From Pratylenchus scribneri (taxonomy: Eukaryota > Nematoda > Chromadorea > Rhabditida > Pratylenchidae), in contig JAQSEB010000065.1 of NCBI GenBank assembly GCA_030063045.1, positions 124,001 through 188,000 of the forward strand: a stretch of DNA of 64,000 nucleotides. Direction: 5' to 3'. The position numbers were made by a program, and so were the translations under genes. Of the stretch, positions 61,401 to 64,000 are shown one piece after another (position 1 is the stretch's first letter; every line of letters begins with the position of its first letter). The notes under the pieces were generated by a model. That model saw only the letters and a list, made by a program, of their open reading frames with translations. It ran no database searches and was not told the origin of the DNA.

Positions 61401-63534
61401 TACAAAAGCCATTGAAGAGACAAAAGTCAAATTATTTGAGGAAAGTGAAGAACCATCTTTGGAAAGAATTGGAATTAACTACAAAGCAAAAGGCACTCAA
61501 TCCTATCGTGGTTTCAATGTGACCTATTTGCTAGGGATTTTGGCTCTGTTTTTACTTTTCTTCAATGTGACAACAGCAACAGAAATTCAAGGAAATCAAC
61601 AACTCCATTCAAAGTCGATTTATTCTGACCCTATCGGGGACATAAGATTTGTCAGCTGGATGAACAAAATATATTGGCGAAAACTAACAATGATTTTGCT
61701 GCCATGGATTTTACAGCTCGCCTTAAGTCATCATGGAAGATTTGATGTACTATGGCGCTTGATGGCTATCGTGCTATTTTCGAGAATTTCTATGGCTCAA
61801 CAGCTTATGATATGCGATCCGGAAGTGAATCGTTTTTACTACCGGCTGCCTGATGTCATCAACGAAGCATGCAAATCAACTCCGTCTAGACATCAAGCTT
61901 CAATATTGAGCATTTTCAAGCCAAACAACGAATGGGTGGAATTAGATGCCAATCTTTGTCGGAAAGTTGACCAAAAACTGAAATATTGGGAAAATTTGAT
62001 CACGGAAAATCGAAGCAACATAACACAGAAATTTTTGACTATCTCAAAAGAAGAATGTCAACAAATGGAAAAACAAGGAAGATGTGAATTCGGAAATTTG
62101 TCCGGAAGCCCAACAGCACAAACCTTCAATTTATTTGAGCCTCCTGTTGAATACTCCTACTTCCGAACAAAATACGCCAGAACAGAAAATTGTTTCAGTA
62201 CACCGACAAAAATCTTATTCAATCCATTTTCTGGAGAATTGAATCATCCACTGGTTGAAATGAAAGGCTGCGAATTGGAAGATGAATTTTGTGCTATGAA
62301 GGATAATCAAGTATTGATTTGGAAGAAGAAACAACAATTCAAAACATGTCAATGGATCAAATGGGAGAAAGCTAATGGCACTTTGGATGAAGACGTTTGG
62401 ACTCGATCAGATGGACAGTTTGCTCTTTCATTCAGAACAATAAACAATGAAGATAAGCTCATAGAAGATTGTGGAACATCACTCGTTTTGACTGATCAGC
62501 ATTATGCCATTCATAAAAGGTCATATGATCGAATGAGAGCAATTCAAGAAGTGAGGAACAGACCCAAAAGAGACCTATCGGGTTCTGGTACTGTTCGCTC
62601 CGAACAACTTGCAGCTGTGACGACAATGTCCGCATATTTAACCAACCAAAGAGATAGAGCAATGTTCTTCAACCTCCTTTGCCAAAATCGCAATGATTTT
62701 CGTCAACAAGATGCCACTAGTACATTGAGATTCCTGTTAAATTCAACCAATTTGCAAGCTCGATGGGTTGGAAAAGAAATAGCTGAAGTTTGGCCATGCA
62801 CACCAGTCGATGACTTCAATTTCACGAAAATTGATGAAAAAGGCGAATGTTTTCATAAATTGCCGGTCAATGCCTCTTTCGGAGGAAAAATTGTCCAAGG
62901 CTTTGTGGAATCTGAAAGCATGATACTCGTAGAGACATCCAAGAAGGGACCATGCTCAATTTTCGGAAAGCAAGCAATCATGAAAGAGGGAAAACTCATA
63001 TTGGTCGATCAAACAACAGGGACAAAAGAAGAAGTCGATGAAAAGTCAATTCAACAACTCAAATTGCAACACAATCTTGGCATCCCTGAGTTCAAACCGG
63101 ACATTTTCACCAACTTAGTGGTCACAAATGAAAGCAACTTCGGCATCTTTTTGCGATATTTCAAGACCTTTCGTGTTGGGCGAATCATGCAGAAGCACAT
63201 TACTCCAGAAGAAAATGAATGGAACACGCAGCACGGTGATTATATCCCTATCGGGGATTTTTCCATCACCGGGTTCCTAAAAAATGTCGATTGGGAGAAA
63301 TTCCTAATGCGTGCCTGGATTACATTCTCAATTGGGAGGTTTTTGAAAATGCATGGCTTGCCTTGGCTTATTCGAAGAGGAATTAACCAGCCGGGAGTCC
63401 TTAACAATCTTTTCAATCTAATTCAACCCATCCTAGAGAGGCAAATGCGCGAAGGAATTGGTCCGATCAATATGCAGTGGGGAATGAATCGACAATTGGG
63501 AATGAATGGAAATGGGGTGCGCAATGGGATGTGA
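52465..63534 (+). CDS. BEL/Pao Gag-Pol-SGNH-NADAR-nucleotidyltransferase-Env polyprotein
   Basis: The first in-frame ATG is at 52465 and the stop TGA at 63532-63534: 3,689 aa without interruption. Approximate domain order in residues: Gag DUF1759 193-380, three zinc-knuckle-like Cys/His motifs 426-495, acidic linker 512-552, protease 585-690, RT 860-1110, RNase H 1178-1310, integrase 1500-1800, DUF5641 1822-1885, SGNH-like region 1953-2312, NADAR 2448-2612, terminal nucleotidyltransferase 2692-2949, Env-like 3015-3689. Short Ser/Gly/Asn linkers between the later modules coincide with RNA hairpins. Env of BEL elements is normally made from a spliced message; here it is in frame with pol, so either splicing or proteolysis would be needed to release it (inference). 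Confidence 0.92.
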   Translation: MVTVIKERIKLLKVLVIEILESPIPNLTYQDLENDPRATKTEWERAELVLQDLEMYLQEYEGSRKDWMGYLSKQSEANRALADTEMNTFLEENAPNLRTLHKKIRDLKKESAQWRVNIQEYDRNQNRTASGLDNDSTQGQQNEMFEANKKAMEKMARAFENLSRRSAAPADDPDFAAQGSSKKGGINLPPIKLQTFKGGRDWAEFWDQYHVGIHKDNSLSSARKLIYLKTLVEGEPKDLIYGLSNIDKNYMIAVEILQKKYGNNEANIQQLHMDLANLKPSTTFAEDVKLQIEAEKIMRQLECYKEDVNNPQVLIALQNKVSKPTLRKIMELKKLTPADQKWDTKKFRKALNIVIQDESEVEQIYRQKHSIIRKENPAEKSHRKEPKLLSGDQTMAFAAVGKPFEKKVTSANENKGNFVGRKRDKYCVLCEGGNHSTAECRKHPNIRARLEQAKKMKLCARCFRNDHKSWQCVKVFRPCFWCKGSNHISPLCPSKFKTEKETISTVFDGYESEEEEKEEKADEEEYVDQYDSEEEEKPEEQPEEEEEEEKEEQVTTSFVALKPKQKMQRILQCAKVKIFNPKRPTKTKEAYIVFDNGSQRSFIREDLAKSLNLSKLESIHLNLSGFMECDLGNVHTNDTQFGVMTKFGPMLVEGTRMEKIIKPVTYIPIVESELNEDELLIPKDIVKTDILIGIDQIRMFEIVDRYQLPSGFWISDSKVGPFISGKGQTKTKGRQIEQIGITIMANVLDMDEQEELKINLSGEKLKQIENLWFSNEEMGLKDVEINDEDIWIKQLNIQRDEEGRYAISLPYNDRANALLPNYGLAYGRLLSNLKHMKQKPELILKIDEIFKEQLKLDIIEKVIDWKHWQGVLHYIPHQPVIREDKETTKVRNVSDASAKDKNGLSINQCLEKGPTQMNDISGIQLRSRLPKYLICADIEKAFLQIRIKEEDRDALRFLWKDNPLDDQSPIVVYRFKGMPFGLISSPACLNTILSLHLDQHGSELAKQIKNNIYVDDITQGEENEDRIIPVCNEMKDIFKTAMMNLRGFCVNHLEAYEKIPEEDRAKMEGRKILGIRWDPKEDTITIPLPEWKEGSKCTKRTMLSQTASVFDTLGLTSPSLLSAKRIIQSVWKLDLNWDNPVPEDIQKAWIKCMEDWKEVKFTFPRRLFSRTLSGSKQLSLEVFADASGYAFGIVVYLRAEFEDKSVQFAFLQGKSLVRPINLPEKQNTIPKMELHALKLAVKLAIHVQKELKSEIEVKKIQLWTDSKDAIDWLNSHKRHERFIQNRLNVIRPFEVKHVKGELNPSDIASRGCTAIELMNHPYWFHGPLWMNDENSEILSEFNSEKWHEEEMTMEKYDTILNINIKQIKEDECLVQDWSRYNSLSKLKRIVSYVQMFTDKCKEGKQKTNKLPKNEDELNKLIEKLEQVTAEQMAKAEILLIREAQQLFPPEANLFREKQFEYNEVGLLICQSRLTKSDLTMEAKIPIYLPKNSPLTKLFIKYYHWKLYHAGISTVLAELRQRFYIPQARRTVFDVLNRNLLTKCYVCIKHKTKAYALPKMPPLPTYRVLGKRPFQFIGLDYFGPMIVKESDKNQKVWGCLFTCATTRAIHIELVEDCTASEFLLAFKRFIGRRMEPEIIISDNALQFKLASRIIKRLWSKDQSDWNKVFTDKEVRNFTSENGIRWQFITDRAPWAGGMYEKMIDLTKKPLKRVLGKTLVKKSELQTILIEIERIVNSRPLTYMGESDTIRPLRPIDFLIPYQTASYREGVLELELPMNPTKENLENRFRILSELSDKIWNIWRTDYLLALRDSQKFGEKKGQKILELGEVILVDEENLPRSRWRMGVVTEFRMSSDGKVRSAVVRVWDGKKWGQINRPINKLYPLEVKSKIIEQEQNSLSEKIDRINENDQTPLSEDVNLIISEPMAENQDTSQMIEDQETSLSGNNVSSARVQLENWELLAECDHEECEPIWFGNLLEMVPDNWDKLNEVVQCRIRYVSIFKLITMMWVLTFGLDEHQMYELLGNISNTNGIHLCMECVKFKEGMRKGKGRILNTKPNASMMKNHKIKGKVDGLKFTRTILKDIFKLWMNKCEVAERQLHLKPWGFVTMEVVNDEWELAREWADTITMQRIPLNYALTPDLAHSNVVFIGDELSVLMGQAFGKCYMWQPSNIDDIVQEFSDKLFLTREVDHVILYFGKYTLERGQPNRIIGIWDQMRTVWLERGIVGVFIMPPTNKRELKAKIDDNFNLFVETRSTDSIRVLNPNYTSREAIPSDEDLAMIIQQLEYWNISNEEKPLTWQERKGNFEATGPCRMSGRSSEMEALHLSGVNEPGSSGTSRQSNRSGEETLLLSGVNEPHYSEAQHLSDEPCSSNNMDQLQCSEGFVQRLANFANQCSIREDLHPMLRPRKRIEPPSPDFHRKKARDDSPNPPPVDPITDDEEDYGGPVKPFFGCHSFLSNMFEASFELDGRRYISSEHAYQYAKAMYFGYTKTAADIIRYGSPFTAKRLAKGYRLNEQYKKRLEPGSRPYIRNEWRNHCIMVMRKIAAAKFEQNPQLAEMLLRTKPKILAEMTETDDFWGTGIAIGHRDEQHRERWPGQNLMGQILMEVRNNLQLNQGSSLSGINNPPDNAGSSLSGNSNPQINAGSSLSGSNDRKENEEKATQSNILVEINYNDDELDYDEEDWSDRNWQGNIEFSDLLQRLKIQFDNFNKLTDEMWEFYATNVQSRESYERKMRVVDDIQRKVGALGTVTLFGSSRSHIGKDNSDLDMCIIPPGRHVKVDEVENANKYQKEMLFVVRRLPFKGYSSQVHGGRVPVLRLVGHNMQIDITYGNSTGLRNTTWLNHLCSHEARLAPLLFSIKEWAKFHRINDASRHSFSSWTWILLTIFALQHTDPPVFPPLSEDMDKLEKSRNNSSIAELIMHFFGFWNKHPLEKDSVSVREGNWIPKKRQTYIVEVEEPLKPEVNTTACIESSQQLRSITKAIEETKVKLFEESEEPSLERIGINYKAKGTQSYRGFNVTYLLGILALFLLFFNVTTATEIQGNQQLHSKSIYSDPIGDIRFVSWMNKIYWRKLTMILLPWILQLALSHHGRFDVLWRLMAIVLFSRISMAQQLMICDPEVNRFYYRLPDVINEACKSTPSRHQASILSIFKPNNEWVELDANLCRKVDQKLKYWENLITENRSNITQKFLTISKEECQQMEKQGRCEFGNLSGSPTAQTFNLFEPPVEYSYFRTKYARTENCFSTPTKILFNPFSGELNHPLVEMKGCELEDEFCAMKDNQVLIWKKKQQFKTCQWIKWEKANGTLDEDVWTRSDGQFALSFRTINNEDKLIEDCGTSLVLTDQHYAIHKRSYDRMRAIQEVRNRPKRDLSGSGTVRSEQLAAVTTMSAYLTNQRDRAMFFNLLCQNRNDFRQQDATSTLRFLLNSTNLQARWVGKEIAEVWPCTPVDDFNFTKIDEKGECFHKLPVNASFGGKIVQGFVESESMILVETSKKGPCSIFGKQAIMKEGKLILVDQTTGTKEEVDEKSIQQLKLQHNLGIPEFKPDIFTNLVVTNESNFGIFLRYFKTFRVGRIMQKHITPEENEWNTQHGDYIPIGDFSITGFLKNVDWEKFLMRAWITFSIGRFLKMHGLPWLIRRGINQPGVLNNLFNLIQPILERQMREGIGPINMQWGMNRQLGMNGNGVRNGM
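53041..54130 (+). other. Gag region: DUF1759, zinc knuckles, acidic linker
   Basis: LQTFKGGRDWAEFWDQY and the following LIYLKTLVEGEPKDLI are the hallmark of the Pao Gag DUF1759 domain. Three Cys/His motifs follow: CVLCEGGNHSTAEC, CARCFRNDHKSWQC and CFWCKGSNHISPLC (about 53740-53935), nucleic-acid-binding knuckles. An almost pure Glu/Asp/Lys linker (53998-54120) precedes the protease. Gag would form the particle and bind the genomic RNA. Confidence 0.88.
54180..56420 (+). other. aspartic protease, reverse transcriptase and RNase H
   Basis: The protease site reads FDNGSQRSFI (DUF1758; D-N-G instead of the commoner D-S-G). RT motifs include CADIEKAFLQI (catalytic Asp), FKGMPFGLISSPACLN, and YVDD at 55501-55512. 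RNase H has VFADASGYAFGIVVY, KMELHALKLA and LWTDSKDAI, giving the D-E-D set, then VKGELNPSDIASRG. All catalytic residues look intact. This matches the Pao-type A17/RT block. Confidence 0.93.
56960..58115 (+). other. integrase with H2C2 zinc domain and DUF5641
   Basis: The zinc-binding part shows HWKLYHAG...CYVCIKHK. The core carries D in FIGLDYFGPM (~57196), D in IISDNALQFK (~57385) and E in GGMYEKMI (~57560), followed by NSRPLTYMGE. DUF5641, the C-terminal domain of BEL/Pao integrases, ends the block (ILVDEENLPRSRWRMGVV; KLYPLE). All appear intact. Confidence 0.92.
58320..59400 (+). other. accessory region 1: Cys-containing domain plus SGNH-hydrolase-like segment
   Basis: The first half has CDHEECEPIWFGNLLEM and a CMEC pair and is not recognised. 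The second half reads VVFIGDELSVLMGQAFG, then DHVILYFGKYTLERGQ, GIVGVFIMPPTNKREL, and finally a PSDEDLAMI segment. The order and hydrophobicity resemble blocks I, III and V of SGNH esterases, which occur in some retroelements. The catalytic Ser position reads Glu (GDEL for GDSL), so if the assignment is right the enzyme is altered or inactive. Confidence 0.4.
59800..60305 (+). other. NADAR domain (YbiA/RibX-like) inside the retrotransposon polyprotein
   Basis: Hallmarks run in order: FFGCHSFLSNMFEASFELDG, YISSEHAYQYAKAMYFG, GSPFTAKRLAKG, RNEWRNHCIMVMRKIAAAKF, LLRTKPKILAEMTETDDFWG, GTGIAIG and NLMGQILMEVRNNL. This is a full-length NADAR fold (~165 residues) with the usual F..LSNF, SEHAYQ.AK and D..WG.G signatures. 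Known relatives act on ADP-ribose-linked or riboflavin-pathway substrates, and some remove ADP-ribose from nucleic acids. The role in a retroelement is unknown. Confidence 0.88.
60537..61310 (+). other. terminal nucleotidyltransferase (GLD-2/Cid1/TUTase-like) inside the polyprotein
   Basis: The catalytic motif is GSSRSHIGKDNSDLDMC (G-S then D-x-D, 60724-60774), and the third acidic residue is in MQIDITYGN (~60940). The core continues with TGLRNTTWLNHL, LLFSIKEWAKFHRINDASRH and FSSWTWILLTIFALQH, which match the PAP-associated domain of GLD-2/Cid1 enzymes (poly(A) or poly(U) addition to RNA 3' ends). All three metal ligands are present. It could tail the element's own RNA or host small RNAs (inference). 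Confidence 0.88.
61500..63534 (+). other. Env-like membrane glycoprotein region
   Basis: Two hydrophobic stretches near 61520-61590 and 61680-61800 could act as signal or membrane segments. A probable signal cleavage before QQLMICDPEVNRFYY starts a Cys-rich, N-glycosylated ectodomain. A furin-type site, RPKRD, lies at about 62560-62575, followed by a Gly/Ser/Val-containing segment. The C-terminal end has an amphipathic or weak membrane region (AWITFSIGRFLKMHG) and a Gly/Met/Asn tail. The layout is that of a cleaved viral-type fusion glycoprotein, but I could not assign a class. Confidence 0.65.
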
Positions 63535-63599
63535 TGGATTGAAAGAATGATGAATGGTGCGAGGAATGGAAAAGAATGCAACAAAAAGTCGATTGGGAG
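63535..63599 (+). other. short 3' untranslated spacer of the BEL element
   Basis: Sixty-five bases between the polyprotein stop and the 3' LTR. It is purine-rich (GAAAGAATGATGAATGG and similar) and likely contains the polypurine tract, ending ...GATTGGGAG directly before TGTTTGG. Confidence 0.6.
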
Positions 63600-64000
63600 T
63601 GTTTGGAGCAAAACTCCAAAATAAAAATTTAATTTTGATATTTTTGATTTTATTTTAATTAAATATATTTTTATTCATTCAATTTCCATTTAATTTCAAT
63701 TTTATTCATTTTAATTCTTTTATTCAATCAATCCCATCCACTTCCCTTCCAACCAAAGTTCACATTTCCTTTTTTACACAATTTCTCGCCAGCCAGCCAG
63801 CCGCCCCCATCCCATTCAATCAGCACCCCTTATTAGTTTTGTCCTTGGGATTGGAAGAGGGAAAATGGCAACATTTTCCCTCGCAAATAGAAAACATCCA
63901 TTTTTCTAACCTTGAGGGGGGCAAAAAAGTGGGGAGAAAAATTGAACAGTCATTCCACCATTTTGAGCAAAATTGCCTATCGGGCGAATATGAGAAAATT
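63600..64000 (+). repeat. 3' LTR of the BEL element, first 401 bp
   Basis: Same sequence as 51003-51403, with no difference found by eye. The rest lies outside the window, together with the right target duplication and the remainder of the interrupted DUF229 gene. Confidence 0.93.

Larger units (their letters stand above)
51376..63987 (+). repeat. dispersed hairpin family: loop TATCG closed by C-G, variable covarying stems (~30 copies)
   Basis: Loops start at 51381, 51525, 52304, 52354, 52428, 53120, 53630, 54332, 54468, 54743, 55371, 55979, 56477, 57157, 57757, 58157, 58202, 58289, 58922, 59441, 59516, 60323, 60365, 60407, 61163, 61632, 61767, 62576, 63249 and 63978 (second LTR copy). Core CTATCGG (sometimes CTATCGTGG or CTATCGTCGG) is flanked by complementary bases that differ between copies: ACGTC/GACGT, CTTCC/GGAAG, AAACC/GGTTT, AAATTC/GAATTT, GAAC/GTTC, CACC/GGTG, ACACC/GGTGT, ACTCC/GGAGT, ATCCC/GGGAT, TAGCC/GGCTA. 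All are in the sense orientation; I saw none elsewhere in the window. Stems are 3-6 bp; a few have a wobble or mismatch. Confidence 0.88.
51003..64000 (+). mobile_element. BEL/Pao LTR retrotransposon with env and accessory enzyme domains (3' LTR cut by window)
   Basis: The 5' LTR starts TGTTTGGAGC at 51003 and the 3' LTR starts with the same sequence at 63600; the 401 bp visible of the second match the first without a difference I can see. One uninterrupted frame (52465-63534) carries Gag, aspartic protease, RT, RNase H, integrase, an SGNH-like region, NADAR, a nucleotidyltransferase and an Env-like protein. The order protease-RT-RNase H-integrase and the DUF1759/DUF1758/DUF5641 signatures define BEL/Pao. 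Identical LTRs and the intact frame argue for a recent, possibly active insertion, here into a DUF229 exon. It is longer than a usual BEL element because of the extra modules. Confidence 0.93.

Overview
The window is AT-rich nuclear DNA, almost certainly from a nematode. The evidence is many 35-60 nt introns ending in TTTAG or TTTCAG, a tandem cluster of nematode-type serpentine chemoreceptor genes, a nematode-expanded DUF229 (sulfatase-like) gene, a multi-domain galectin-like gene, and transposon types common in nematodes. I cannot name the species. Gene models below are spliced by eye.

Layout. (1) 1-3.7 kb: 5' end of a minus-strand acidic/coiled-coil gene, then mostly unassigned sequence. 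(2) 3.7-20.3 kb: a Maverick/Polinton virus-like transposon. It has a protein-primed family-B DNA polymerase (+), a retroviral-type integrase, two small virion-like proteins, an A32-type packaging ATPase, an unknown 121-aa protein and a stand-alone PAZ-domain protein (all -), then a zinc-ribbon protein, penton-like minor capsid protein, core-like protein, double-jelly-roll major capsid protein, a 68-aa membrane protein and an adenain-type protease (all +). A ~150-bp repeat occurs three times between polymerase and integrase and once inverted beyond the protease. (3) 20.4-33 kb: a small unknown gene and three paralogous 7TM chemoreceptor genes, the third with a nonsense codon, each followed by the same minisatellite family. 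(4) 33.8-41 kb: a three-domain galectin-like gene (-), a minisatellite, a secreted-protein gene (-) and a small type I membrane protein gene (+). (5) 42.9-51.0 kb: a wrecked DUF229 gene (-), carrying a 3.2-kb minisatellite in an intron, a 570-bp-arm inverted duplication in place of its catalytic core, and a retrotransposon inserted into an exon. (6) 51.0 kb to the end: a BEL/Pao LTR retrotransposon with identical visible LTR parts and one uninterrupted 3,689-codon frame.

The most unusual content is in the two large mobile elements. The BEL element encodes Gag-protease-RT-RNase H-integrase, then an SGNH-like region, a NADAR domain, a GLD-2/Cid1-type terminal nucleotidyltransferase and an Env-like glycoprotein. 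Scattered through its LTR, leader and coding region are about 29 small hairpins (30 with the second LTR copy), all on the RNA-sense strand. Each has the loop TATCG (or a slightly extended form) closed by C-G, while the rest of the stem varies with compensating changes. They fall in all three codon phases, so they look like an RNA-level signal rather than a protein repeat. The Maverick adds a free PAZ domain, the small-RNA 3'-end-binding module of Argonautes, next to its capsid and packaging genes, which suggests interference with host RNA silencing (inference).
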